Source: Balanoglossus misakiensis (lineage: Eukaryota; Hemichordata). From it: a DNA stretch of 64,000 nt. Position numbers and translations under genes: made by a program. Location of the stretch: assembly GCA_040954595.2 (NCBI GenBank), contig CM082586.2, forward strand, positions 1,860,001 through 1,924,000, in the 5' to 3' direction. Every line of letters begins with the position of its first letter. Position 1 is the first letter of the stretch. Positions 22,847 through 37,999 of this stretch are shown in pieces. The notes under the pieces are model-generated. The model ran no database searches. It was given only the letters and a program-made list of their open reading frames with translations, and had not been told where the DNA came from.

Positions 22847-24316
22847 ATGGCACCATCAGATAGCGACTCTCGTGAACGGAAGTGGATATACTACATCGCG
22901 GTTGTTGGTGCAGGTGCAGTGACGTTTCCAGGTTGTTTGGGGGTGTTCCAGCATCTTATTTTTAAGCCGCTTCATCTGTGCTCGTCCGTGGCCTTATCAC
23001 CTGTACTAGGATTCGCTGCGGTAACATCCTCAGGGATAATCGCATCGATTGGAATATATGTAGTATCAAACTTATTGAACAGACATAGACACATCACGGC
23101 CATTGCCAACTGTGCCAGTGACACTACGATCACTTCTAACTCAGGTGGGACATTGTTTAAAATTCAAATCAGGTCCTGGTTCAATCTATAATGCGTTGAT
23201 GTACTCTAATCGGGACCAGGGATAATTTAGACGCGTCTTTTAAAGCATTTGTGTACACTGTAGTAACTTCTGAAATCTACAGGAAAAGCGCCCTCACTAG
23301 ATAACAACAAAAAATGAAAGTAGTATCCTTAAAAGCTGCGTTTTTCTGGTATTGTTGCTTCAATTCATTCACACACTCGCTGCATACATTTCTCTTGTGT
23401 TATAAAGACTATTCTGAGGTAGAAAGATTCATTTGAAAACTTAACTTTGTATGCCAATGTTTTATCTTTTTCTGCAAAACAGGTTGCAATAGATATAAAA
23501 GCATAGGTCCACCACAAGAACTCGTGAAGTATCTACCTGCCTATGGTGTTATCACTGCTGCTGTGTTCAAACTTTTCAGTGGGCAGTTCCGCTCAGTTCT
23601 TCCCAGTAGTTTACTTCAACCAGGTAAGAAGTCACCCAAGTTTTTTGTTTTGCTTTAGCTAAAGTAGAACAGTTCTTGATAGAAGCAAAATAGGAAACAA
23701 TATTTTCCCTGATTTTAATTCCTTACAGGTGCTTTTGCAAGGGAGAGTATTCCCGCAACAGTGAAGTATGCACGACAGTCGCAGAGGAAGAAAATTCAGG
23801 ACATGGGCAAAAAGCATGGTTGTCACTCTTGTGGCAGGTGGCTACGAATAAGGTTTTATATCGCTGATCATCAACCACCTATTGCTGTGAGTGTAAAAGC
23901 CAAGTGTGATTGTCATTTACTTTTATGAATATTGTAGTTTTAAAAGTGAAAGGGAGGCCCAGCCATGTACATAAATTTTAGTCATAGTTACCATGGATAC
24001 TGGTGAACTATTGCCAATCACAACTTTTCACTTGATGGAAAAGGAATGCAACAGCTGTTTGAATTCAATGTTGTCTTTTATACAGGTTGTGCTGCAGAAT
24101 TCTAAAACCAATGGCGGACCCATACAGGAACAGAAATTCTACCCACAATGCTTCAACTGCGCCAAGAAGCAGAGATACTGTATCAACAAACCTGTGAGGG
24201 CGTTGGTGACACACGCTACGTCACTCAGAAGATGGCACTTTTTTCTTCCACTGCCATTGCTGCTGCCGCCCTCTGTGTTGAATTGCGTCAAAGACCAAAT
24301 CTTGTCGCTGAGGTGA
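22847..24316 (+). CDS. Uncharacterised two-TM protein with HNH-like CxxC...DH...CxxC module
   Basis: Predicted exons: 22847-23144, 23483-23623, 23729-23886, 24086-24316 (phases 1,1,0); 275 residues. Two hydrophobic segments at about 14-38 and 47-77 are separated by a short loop, so the N-terminal third is membrane-embedded. The C-terminal half holds C178-HS-C181, A-D193-H194-QPP, then KFYPQC221-FN-C224. This pattern of a DH motif between two CxxC pairs resembles a treble-clef/HNH zinc fold. I recognise the pattern as a recurring uncharacterised animal family, but know no function. No catalytic claim can be made, since a second conserved His/Asn of HNH nucleases is not evident. It follows MRNIP by about 540 bases on the same strand. 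Poly(A) signal AATAAA at 24573-24578. The extreme C-terminus is hydrophobic (HFFLPLPLLLPPSVL) and may be a third membrane-associated segment. Confidence 0.75.
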
Positions 24317-24578
24317 CGATCTCGGAAGAAATGGAGACCAACCAAATCTGCAATGAATCTATCTGTTCTGTGGTGGAAATCAAAATGGAGTCAGAGTGAA
24401 TTTGCAGTCTAGTGGAGATTGCTTGCAGATGCACAAGACTGGGATCTTGACGGTTTTATCTGACGGAAATTGTCATATGTCGGATTTTTTATGCAAAGTT
24501 TCATGTCAAAAGTGAACCATGTTGATAGGCAACAAACTTTTCTAAATTTCCTTCACATGTAAATAATGGTCAGAATAA

Positions 24579-25096
24579 AGAAGCCTGTATAAACAATGTC
24601 AATATTTTTGTTTTTAATTTTTTTATAATTTGGGTTTTAGTCTATTTTAGTACATTTTATTTTGTACTTGCTTGTAATTAAAATAACAAGCTGGAAAGTA
24701 TAGCTGCGAGAATCTCCATTGTTCATGAAACCATAGATGTAACAGATGATGAACCCTAACAAGGCTTGTAAACAAAGAGGAAACCCTCAAAAACACTCAA
24801 CTTCCCCAGGGTCCACTCCAACGCCCGCCACCCACGGCGTCTGAAATAAACTAGCTGGGTCTGCAGCAAACCGGACAACACTGACGCAATCGCGTAAATT
24901 TACCGCACTCCGATTGGTCAATATTTTCGCATACGTCATGCTGGACCAATGGGAGGCAGGGTGTATATTTCATCACATGACTGTCATATGACCATTATAT
25001 CAGGTTTGTTTTTATTTTGGTTTAGCTGACTCCGACTAAGCAGAAGTTACGAAACTCTATCGAAAAATTGGTGTTTTCCAGCGTTTTCGACGATAA
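24579..25096 (+). promoter_or_regulatory. CREBL2 promoter region with CRE half-site and two CCAAT boxes
   Basis: Within the ~500-bp spacer, an inverted CCAAT (ATTGG, 24913-24917), a CRE-like TACGTCA (24932-24938) and a direct CCAAT (24946-24950) cluster within 40 bases, about 150 bases upstream of the CREBL2 ATG. The arrangement is typical of CCAAT/CRE promoters. Use is inference. Confidence 0.45.
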
Positions 25097-26484
25097 ATGA
25101 GCAGTTACCAAGGCGCTACAAGGTTTTCTCGCCCCGAGAGTGGCATCATGAAGGGTGACTTGCCTGGCGTGAGGCGAAAAGACGAAAACAAAGTGAAGGT
25201 AAGCGACTTGTTTTCTCGGTACTATGGTACGGTTTGTACGAAGGTCACTCGCCATAGTTTCTGGAAAATTCCCCGACGGGCATTGTATTTCTCGTTTAAA
25301 TGTTTGGGCGTATATGTTAGGGAATTGCCCCAAGACCATAAATTTCGAGCTTTTGCACGAAATTAACGCCCGAGCAGATGGCATGCAGAGAAAAACTCAT
25401 AACCTGGGTGATTGCGAAATCGCTGGATCGCCATCTTTGTTTACAATCAGAACTGTACCAAGGTCGTTGACATCATTGTTGGTATGCTCCGTATGTGGAT
25501 CAACGAGGAAGTAGTCGCGTTCCCGTTCTGGTTCAACCCATTGTTCTTCATGTGGGCGGGGGCTGGTTTTAGCTTTCGCACATAATATGAACAACAGCAC
25601 TAGAAAATATGTTGGGGGACATAGTGAAATTGAGTACATGTCTTTTTCGAGTGTAATTGAATTTCAGTGATAGTTCAGTCACAAACAGCCAACGGAGTGG
25701 TACAGCCACAAATCCACAGTAGCCTAATTCTAAACCGAAAGTGAAACAGTAAACAAAGTCTAAATTCCATTGATATAAAGATCAGTGTTTATGAACTGCC
25801 AGACTACCAATATGGTTTACAAATGATTTGTTGACATATGCAAATGAGATCAACTTTTGTGTGAATATTCCTGTAGAGAGTCCCCAAAGGGAAAAAGCCA
25901 GGGACGGGCAGAAGAGGAAGAAAACCATCAAAGATCGATCAAAAGGCCAAATTAGAAAGAAGTCGGCAGAGTGCTCGGGAGTGCAGAGCCAGGAAGAAGC
26001 TCAGATACCAACATCTGGAGAAAATGGTGACACACCGAGAGAAGGAAATCAGTAAACTGAGAGAAGAACTGGAAACGGTAAGTTTTATGACAGTTACTGT
26101 ACCCCCCTTCACCACATGAATTGGTACAACCCCATTATGTTTAATAGGGAAGGATGAATCCATTGTTCAGCGAAAGAGGTGGAAGGGTCAAATAAATTTT
26201 CTGTGCAACATACACAGTATATGAAAGTCCATACTACTAGTAATTCTGATGACTTAGTCAATGGTAAATTTCAAAAATTATTCTAATGATATGTGTTTCA
26301 TTATTTTCCTTCACAGTACAAAAATTGGTGTCAGTTAATCGACAAAGGGATCCTACCGACTGAAATTAAAAATATTCTGAGACTAGCGGCAGCCACTGGA
26401 CATGGAACTAAGCATTTATCAAGCCACGATGGAAATGGACGAGAAAAGCTAAAAATGCAGATTCCGAAACAGAAGCTGCGTTAG
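25097..26484 (+). CDS. CREBL2: CREBL2, bZIP protein (cAMP-responsive element-binding protein-like 2)
   Basis: Predicted exons: 25097-25198, 25877-26077, 26317-26484, all phase 0; 156 residues. The basic region and zipper are almost identical to vertebrate CREBL2: GRRGRKPSKIDQKAKLERSR, then QSARECRARKKLRYQHLEKM, and a short leucine zipper to KLREELETYKNWCQLIDKG. The unusual basic-region signature SARECRARKK distinguishes it from CREB/ATF1. After the zipper, ILPTEIKNIL matches the conserved post-zipper segment. It is longer than the roughly 120-residue human protein because of a 34-residue N-terminal exon (MSSYQGATRFSRPESG...) and a divergent basic tail. CREBL2 interacts with CREB and acts in adipogenesis and cell-cycle control in vertebrates; role here inferred. 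Exon 2 has two overlapping possible acceptors (GTAGAGAG); only the upstream one (25877) keeps the frame. Confidence 0.9.
26101..26192. repeat. Diverged copy of the short inverted-repeat family in CREBL2 intron 2
   Basis: Contains CCTTCACCACATGAATTGGTAC, CAACCCCATTATGTTTAATAGG and GGTGGAAGGGTCAA in the family order. It starts about 25 bases after the exon 2 donor. Confidence 0.5.
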
Positions 26485-29083
26485 AAAAGTTCAAATGGTG
26501 ATGTCGTTGGCATGCCACCAGTCTGTGAGCGTGTGTGTTCCCTGTTTCTTTTCAGCCTGACATCATTGGACTGCAGACTTTCAGCTGATATCAGAGACTA
26601 CTTTCAATGTCTTACAAGTAGACAGACTTAGTTTGAGTGGTGTGAATTGGGATAAACTGCTCCCTCAAAGCGATCATATCATACACGTCTATATTTCTAG
26701 GCCTAAAGCAGGCGGTACTCTAGAGAGAGAGAGAGAAAAAAAAGCAAAACATTCAGCATTGATGAATGGGCTGAGCTTCAACCATCATCATCCGTCAGTG
26801 ATTATTTTCGTGATCATCTGGTTTTGTTGCAAACCCTTTTCAAGGACTGCGCAAGAACATAATGCAGTTATATTGCGTATAGCTGGAATTGAAGGATGAC
26901 AGTACATGCAAGACGTGACAGAATCCAACCGTGGTGATCGCAGAAAATTGGCTGGCCCAATGGTGATAACGTCATAGAAGACTTGGAGCTGAAGGAGCAT
27001 GTTGAAAGAATTCCCCCCTCAAAAGCCACAAGGACTAAATGGAAACATTTCATGGAGTGCAATTACTGTATCATATCTTAACTAAAACTATATGTTGAAA
27101 ACTAAAAAAAGAAAAACCCAGAAATGATAAACACTGAAGAGAAAATGGTGAGGTTATTTTTCGAGAGGACAGGAGATGAGATTCAGCTGGGACTGAAATC
27201 TGAAAAACTGAAATAGTGCTGAAAATATCTTGCCAAATAAAGCACCAATTACTGTACATACTATATATGCGGGTTAAAAAATATGTTTCCTGTTAACATT
27301 ATCTTTTCTTCTTTTCTTTCACGTTGGCTGTCGTCAATGCTAGATGTTTGTTTTGCAATCACTGCCATGTTTCACAAGCAATGAGAGCAAGATTTCTTTG
27401 ATTTGCACATAATCAGAAATCTCTTTTGTGTCTGTTCACAGATTTACATGTAGTACCTGTATATATTTGAGATTTGTCATATTCATTTACATAACAAATG
27501 GAGGTGATCAGTTGATGCTGGTTACATGGGGGAAAAATCCACGGACTTAAAAATTAGAATCCTGATTTTTGAGATGTTAACCCTGTCACCCCTGTTTTAC
27601 ATTGGTAGGGTCCAGCCTCTCCATTGATATCAATGGGGTTTGAACCACGTTCTGGTGTTGACAGGGTTAACTTCTCCTCTCCCAGCTGAATTGAAATTCA
27701 CATCCAACTCTGCGATGAAAAAATTGTGTTCACTTTTGTTTGCCATGACTGTTGCAGACAATTTGCTATCATGTTTAGATTCCTTTTGATTGAAACGAAT
27801 ATTGTAACTTTTTCCATTATAGAGTTTATGATTGTGTGACGAACTGAAATCTGACAGTTTCGCTATGAATACAGAACTTCGAAAGAGAAATGAGACTGAA
27901 AACAGAAGATCCTTGTACATACCAAACTTTACATGTATTTAAAAAAAAAAAACTATTTGCATCCATTTTAGTCTGGTATCTGCTGTTTTCAGAAAACTGG
28001 AGTGAATTTACATTTTGTCCCTGAAATTGATACTTTAATATTTATTTAATAATAATATACAGAGTTTGAGATTTTATGTATTTATAAATATACTGGAATA
28101 GGTTGCGTGTATTATATCTGTACTTTGGTAGAATAGACTATTTTATGTGAGAAGTGGATAGATATATATCTTTGGACATTCCGTTGATTAGAAGTTTACA
28201 GAAAGGGGAACTGAATTCTACCAAACTAGTATTATCATGTCTTGTTTTACATTGTTTAACAGAAGCACTTGATGGAAGTTGTGTTGAGAGCTTATATACT
28301 TTACTCACTAGTATGCTGTATATTGCTTGAAATCGCTGGGTGGTGTGACAGACAGACTCGCCAAAGACATAATCCTAACTCTTCGTATGAGGTCACTAAT
28401 TCTTGCTGCTATCTGCAATCTTCTTAGGGGCTTGAATTATCATTATAAACTATTAAATGGTGGTGTTCAAATGTGCAAACTTCTCCATCTTAAGAAATCT
28501 ATAATTAAACATCCCTTTAAAGGTATATGTACTATAATCATGATAACAAAATCTTTGGGTATCTGTACATAGTCATATGATATATCACACATAAAAATCC
28601 ATGTAACCTGTTAACTCTAAGTTTTCCGATAACAGTCTTACCTAAGCTATGGGTTCAACTTCTACACACATGGAGTCGATAGTTGTGGGGGTAACTTTGA
28701 ACTCATCAGGATAAAATACGGAAAAGTGCAAATTTTTAGAAATCTGGCGAATCAAACGTTTAGACCATGTTTTCAATATTTAGAAATACGCATAAATTTC
28801 AAACACATTCAGGCAAAAAATTGGCTACAAAAGAAATATTTTACTGCATTGTATGATGAATAAACAGTTCTAGACAAACTGAAGCTGCTAGCCGTCAGAA
28901 TGACTGATACAATTTAGGAAACTACCAACACAGCAATGAATCCATGTGCTTTACTTTTGTAACCTCTCAGTAAAGACTTCTCTGTATTTACAAGCATGTA
29001 TTTTCCTCCTATGCAATTCAACAAATCTATAAAACACATCAAAATGGTACACACAAAACAGTACAGCAAATGAAAATATTACT
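26485..29083 (+). other. CREBL2 3' UTR and intergenic region
   Basis: AT-rich sequence without coding support. AATAAA at 27236-27241 is a likely CREBL2 poly(A) signal; further AATAAA-like words occur near 28858. A short TTAA-ended repeat lies at 27577-27670. The converging acyltransferase gene has a minus-strand AATAAA at 29084-29089. Confidence 0.4.
27577..27670. repeat. Short TTAA-ended inverted repeat, complete copy
   Basis: Begins TTAACCCTGTCACCCCTG and ends GTTGACAGGGTTAA, with TTAA at both ends. An internal ATTGATATCAATGG palindrome is also present. Same family as 63871-63964. Confidence 0.65.
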
Positions 29084-29089
29084 TTTATT
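29084..29089 (-). terminator. Poly(A) signal candidate of the acyltransferase gene
   Basis: Minus-strand AATAAA about 570 bases beyond the stop codon at 29655, inside AT-rich DNA. Confidence 0.4.
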
Positions 29090-29654
29090 TTTCAATACAA
29101 AGATTTTTGCCTGTCCTGTACAATTTTTCATTTGGATGTCATTGACGTGAATAATAAAGTTTTATAATAGTTGAGCCTCTAAATGTTCGTCTGAGTCTAG
29201 TCATTTTATGAACATGATTATCACACTTATATAGAGAAGAATTTCTCAACAACACATCTCTGGTACTCACTGAAAAAAAATCTCTGCCTCACATCACTTC
29301 AAATTTGAAATCCAAGGACAGACGAAACCCGACAGAGAAACATATGAAACTTTGTGATTCTCAGTCAATTAGATGTAAAGAAAAAAAGCTATTTTTACAC
29401 CAATATTTGCCAGTATGTGCAAATCTTTTCTATAAATAGATACCACACACTGTGATTGTTATGAGGTTTCCCTTGGCAGTCACACCTTTGTATATACAAT
29501 GGAACACACACAAAGCTAGATGAGATATATTTTGTTCAAGACAGCTTCAGATTATTCTCTTCTTAAAGAAAACTTTTATAGAAGAATTTATAGAAGAATT
29601 GGAAGGTTTGTATTACTAATTTTTCTGGAAATCTGTCCTGAGACACATACTACC

Positions 29655-31217
29655 TTAAATGGGAATGGTTTCTGCCTGGTTTCTTTTTGGCTTGTCCTTC
29701 TTGAACTTCTCAAGGACCACTCTCTCGACTGCACTCAGTGGAAACTCAACCCCCAGAGTCAAGACGACTGCAGACAGATATGACAAAGAAACTACACCAA
29801 GATAGAAGTACACCTGTTAAAGGAATAAACAAAATAGAAAAAAGAAGTGAACATCATCATTAAAAAAGAATTAATAAAACTCTGCAGCAGTATTTTGACA
29901 AATTGATGGTCTTAAATCTTAATTTACCATGTTCTCATCAGTGTAGTGGTACAAAACCTCCCTGCATGCATTGTGGCTTTCTATGATGACAGGATGAATG
30001 AGGTAGACGCAATATGTCAGTCTGGACAAAGGAATCCATATCTTCCATGACAAGAAGTGATTTATTGCACCTGTGAATGAAAGATGTGTGTGATGACATG
30101 ACATCAATTAGGTCTGACAGTACTTGAGAAAAGAAAATATAGTTGGGTTGCCATAAAACAAAATAATAAATTTCTATCACCATAGAGGGCGCTTGTCACA
30201 CCCATTCTCACCTGCGTATCCATGGTGACACGCAAAGATGACCCATGCCACTGCCACACTGAACGTAAATTTGCTGAGTGTGATGTACAGCACAGAGACT
30301 GCTTGTGGAAACAACGTTCCTTGATATGTCGGATACAAACCCAGGACGATAGCCAGGCCCATAGCAACGGAGAGACACCAGAGTACAACAGTTATACACT
30401 AAGACAAAACAAACAATAAAGTTGATGCGGTTATTCTTAACTACCCTGTACCATCTGATATCCTTGCTGGGTTTACTGTTATAAGGAATACAGTCGAAAA
30501 TTATGGCAACTAATAATGAATAAACCATACATCAATCTGAATATCAGGGTTGGAACTTGGAGTTTGAGAAAAATAAACTGATTCGTATATGCTTTGCACT
30601 TACTCGGTCTATCTTAATAGTCTTTCCATCTGTCCTGTAGAAAAGAAAACCTAGCAGAATCCCAACAATGTAAGCCTGTATGCGATAGTACGGTTTGTCG
30701 TACAGCCAGCCGCCAATGGGATTATAGATAAACTGATCACTGTATGGTCTGGTGTAAAATGTATAAACATGTCTTGATTAGCGTTTACTTATATGTGATG
30801 TTTCGAGACAAGATGCACACATCCTTGTTGCAATATGGAAACTGAAATCAGAAAACAAAATATGCAGACTGGAGCAAATAATGAATATAAGAAGACAACT
30901 CACTTGCTGGTCAGATCAGGACTGAGACCGACAATGCTGCTTATAGCAGAAGCTGCTGCAAACGATAAAATCAAGACTCCGATGAGAACGCCAACACCCA
31001 ATTTCCAGCGTCTAAGGAATAGATTTTTGGATTGATAAAATAAACAAAATGATCAGCAGAAAACACATGGCAACCCTGCTTACAGATCGACAGAGAATTA
31101 TAAAAAAAAAGGTTTGTGACATACCTGTGAAGAAGGCAAAGAAATATCGGTGTGATCATATGAAATTGCATGTCTAGTGCTAGGTACCACGCCCATGGCA
31201 TACACTGTTGAGAGAAT

Positions 31218-31267
<50 letters not shown>

Positions 31268-33881
31268 TTACAACAGTAACACAAGTATAACAAATATGAT
31301 ATACTTTATGATGTTCCTCTCTACATCACTCAGTATCATTTCTTTGAATATTTTCAATATTTGTACTTGCCTGATTGGTATAATACCAGAAATTATTAAT
31401 ATACAGCAAGTTGCTCCAGAAGTACTCATGACAGAGATCTGTCTTCCTCTGCAAATAATGCCACCTTGGACCTGTGCCAGTGTGAATAATTAAGGTCGTC
31501 CATAGCAACAGCACAAACATGTAAACAGGTGTCAGTCGCCAGTAGCGATGGAACAAAAACAACGCCCAGTTGAGTTTGCCACTTGAGTTGTTTAGATGCT
31601 TCAGTGTCAGATATGCCACTAACATGCCACTGGTTGAGAGAAAGGATAACAGAGTTACATGACATAGGATTAAACCTATTAAGACTGTGATTGAACTCAT
31701 ACTTCCATACACTTTGTCATTTATATCTACGTATGGTGGAAATGTGTGTAAAGTTTATCACCCCCAGAATGAACTGACTTCAATCCAAAAATCAGCAATT
31801 TAGTCCCAAATATGGCACGAAAGTCTTACCCGATAACGAAGAATGTATCGACCGCCAGATATCCATTGAGATATATCTGTGCAGACCATCTCTTCAGAAC
31901 AACATTCAATATATAGTATGGATTATCTATGACCAGGAAAAGAAAAAATACAGAAAAGGGTGATGTCGCTTAGTCCAGTTTGAAAAAAAAGTTATTGTTG
32001 ACTAGTATCTGTAGTGCACAGTACATGAAGCATGGTGAAGACAACATGACCATAATAAACACCAAAAACAAAGTTTACAAAATACACAAACATGACAATA
32101 AACAGCTACATCGCCCGGCTTTTAAAAATCAACATAACACTGGAAATGAGGTGATATTTACCAGGAAAGTATCGCCCGGTGTACTGGTAGGTATGTCCAA
32201 GAATGATCCAGAGACAGCTGATGACACGAATACCATGGAGACATGTTATGGTGCCTGGACGCTGGGAAAGATTACACCATCTTTTGTAGTTCTTGTACAC
32301 AGAGAATACCAAGAAGATTTCAAGCAAGGTACCTGCAAGAAAAATAAAACTGTAAAGGCCAAATGAACATGGACTAATGGACATATTCACAGACCTTTAA
32401 GGGGTGACGATTGTCTTATGCGAATGTGCCAAACCAGAGACTCTGGTAATGATCGTCGGCCTTTAAGATGCTGCATGGAAAGTCACAAGTGCCCCCAACG
32501 TACTTTGACAATTTTTCCTGGTTTGTCGATTCTGACTGTGTTTAGCCACATGTCCACCTGTATCTCCGTTGTCATTATTGATCCCTCTGCTCCTCTTAAT
32601 CTTGTGACGGTGCAATAACCATGCATCATAGAGTGTTGCGGCCGTCAGCGTCACACCAAGCATCACACAAATGCATCTGCATAAATTGTAAGAAAGGGAT
32701 GTACCATATGCAAGACAAGATGACAGCATTGCAATAGAAAACACAAGTCTTCTATCTAAGCTTACTTGTTAAAAAACACTAATGCATAAAACTTACATGG
32801 CTAATATGGCTCCCGTGGATAGAGGTATAGGTTTAGTACAATGAACAGTGGAATTACCAGATGAGACGTCAGCTGCCATGGAAGCTGTAAATGCAATAAT
32901 TCCATAAATTGTAATATATGAACAGACCTTAAACTTTACATGGCAAGCTCAAGCCATTGGTTTCATTGATATAGAAAGTATAATCCCATGCTTCATCCTA
33001 TAGAAGTGCACCTTGAAAAACGATATTTTTTAAATTATAACACTACCTTGCGTTACTATGATGGCGACTTCAGCATCACTGCACGTGTTCGGAAAACATA
33101 CTCCCAACTCTACTCGTTTCTGAAACAGGAAAAGAGGATGCATTGGAAAAGACTGATAAATCTTTGATCAATTATGCTCACAATGTTTTGGCATACATAC
33201 CAAATTCATACCTTTTCTTTTGACACCATCGTTGCCAGACAATACTGGGATGAAAACAACCTTCCCTCAGACACAGGGTTGGCATAGCGACAGAGTCCAA
33301 AATTTCCAAGGAATTTGTAACTCCTGGTGAATTCAGCTTCCAGTTGTATTGTCCCATAAGCATAGTACACTGGAAACATTCAAAGGAATAGAAAAGTAAT
33401 GTTTTAGACAAGACAAGTTTACAAGGTTGTGAATGTGGGTCAAGATATTGATAGCTCTCTGTCACCACCATAACAACAAATTCTCAATCAACAGGCACAC
33501 ATTGCTACATTGTATTGGAACACCATAGAGTGCCATGCATAAGTTTGATCAAGTTCTGAAATAATACCTTATTCATTTTCTAACTGTCATGATATACTCA
33601 CTCTGTCGGGCATAATCTTTGCCTTCATTGAAATCTTCCACGGATACAGCGGTGTCATTGTAACACCGATCGGTCAGGTCACAGGAACGACCACGGCATT
33701 CAGGTTTGTGGAGGACAGTCAAGACACTCGGAACTTGCTGTGCAATACTGGAGAGGGCGTCAAAACTGATCCTGCTTTGATTACCAGAGAGTGACGTCTC
33801 TCCATTCGCTTGACACAGTCCACCAAAGACGCAAAATAGGCAGAAAATCTTACTTATTTTCCTCGGCATTACCAGATCCAT
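29655..33881 (-). CDS. NRF-6/OACYL-like membrane acyltransferase (acyltransferase 3 family)
   Basis: Fourteen predicted exons (minus): 33881-33602, 33369-33212, 33119-33047, 32884-32797, 32676-32504, 32332-32162, 31926-31830, 31629-31371, 31204-31125, 31011-30904, 30748-30604, 30398-30212, 30070-29928, 29813-29655; 706 residues. Residues 1-26 are a signal peptide. An extracellular NRF domain with paired cysteines follows (CRGRSCDLTDRC, YAYGTIQLEAEF, GLCRYANP, LGVCFPNTCSD). From about residue 200 a multi-pass acyltransferase 3 domain begins: GTITCLHGIRVISCLWIILG with H after it, VDTFFVIGG, FHRYWRLTPVYM, CMPWAWYLALDMQFH, YRIQAYIVGILLGFL and PLSRLTYCVYLIHP, in family order. The C. elegans members (nose resistant to fluoxetine) act in uptake or transport of lipophilic molecules; substrate here unknown. 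The intron after 31371 has a GC donor (CAG/GCAAGT). Complete gene, no breaks. Confidence 0.9.
31218..31267. repeat. (ATC)n microsatellite next to a splice acceptor
   Basis: About 17 ATC units (GAT on the transcript strand). It ends 13 bases before the start of acyltransferase exon 9 at 31204, so it occupies the branch-point/pyrimidine region. Confidence 0.95.
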
Positions 33882-35132
33882 AATCTTTCACTTGTCCAGC
33901 AAGCGAGAGAACAGTGCCTTTGATAATATAAGTTGGACCTTTCTCATGCAAAACTTGACCTCCTTTTGCATTGAGGATTGACCCTGGTCCTCTGTTAGTA
34001 AAAGTGATTCATACATACGTACGTATGTATGCATGTAAGTGTGTGTATGTGAAAGATCTTCAGCCTAAGTTTCAGCTGAAGACTTCCAGCATCTTGCAAA
34101 CTTTCTTGAAGTTTGGCAATACTGCAGGTATATTTGTCACCCACGTTTAAAGTCTGTATTTTGAACACAGTGGGATGTTTGTGTGCTAGCTGCTTGCTAA
34201 CTGTTCTGAGTAAAATTCACGAGAGGACACTGGTTAATTATTCATATTTATTCGGCCAATCCTACACTACACATTTACATTGCAATATTCAGGAGTTTAG
34301 ATGAATCCAAAATAAGTGCATCTTAATTTACCAGTGATCTTCATCATCAATGACATGCATCTTCCACGATTGGTAAATTCATCAATATCATTAAACATTA
34401 AAATATTACAGGGGGTATTTTATATTTTTTGGATACAAAAAGAATATTGCGGCAACTGACTCGACTGGAGGTATAAAAGAAGCACCAAAGTTGAATCCGC
34501 TAGTCTTATCATGCCTCTTAAAGATTGAGACTTGTGACCTGTCTGAATACCAAAAATTTCACCGATTATCAATTCTATTTTTACATATATATGACTGCTA
34601 CAAAAATGCTTGATTATAATCTACTAAACTAATCTTTTTCAAAGACTTCATCACAACCCCATTGCTACAGACATTTCTCAACAAAAATGAAAAAGAACGA
34701 AATAACAGAATCACATTCAAATTATCTCCTGAAAAAAGTATTAATCTGAACTATTTCTACCAATTCACCCTCTTTGATAAGATTTCTCTCTGAACATTCA
34801 TGATTATTTTTTAAGTACCAAAAGATTTGGTTGTACATAGCCCACTAATAAACAGATAAGATCCAATTTTTTGGTGAGTTTCCCAACCTTATCCTTCTGT
34901 GTATAATTTGATTTCTTACATAGGTCCATAAGCTGTAACTTGTTCGTTTAGAAAAACACCGTCAAAGTTACAGCTAGTGGCCCTTGAATTTCGGTGTCTA
35001 CTAAAAATTATTCTCTACTGCTGACAATGCATTTCTGCTGCACATCAGCCTACCAAGCAGCTGTTTTTCCAATAGCTTCCCGGGAAAGTCAGCCAGACAC
35101 ACACTTCCCCATGTGCATAGTCTTGTTTCTTT
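33882..35132 (-). other. Spacer between acyltransferase and CAP genes
   Basis: About 1.25 kb that must hold the CAP 3' UTR and the acyltransferase promoter. A minus-strand AATAAA at 34246-34251 is a possible CAP poly(A) signal. A small palindromic ACATACGTACGTATGT microsatellite lies at 34014-34030. Confidence 0.4.
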
Positions 35133-37972
<2,840 letters not shown>

Positions 37973-37999
37973 CTGAAGAAAAAAACATGAAAACAAGGT

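Noticed and set aside
30971-31267. Poly-methionine open frame
   Set aside because: Translation of the ATC microsatellite in an intron.
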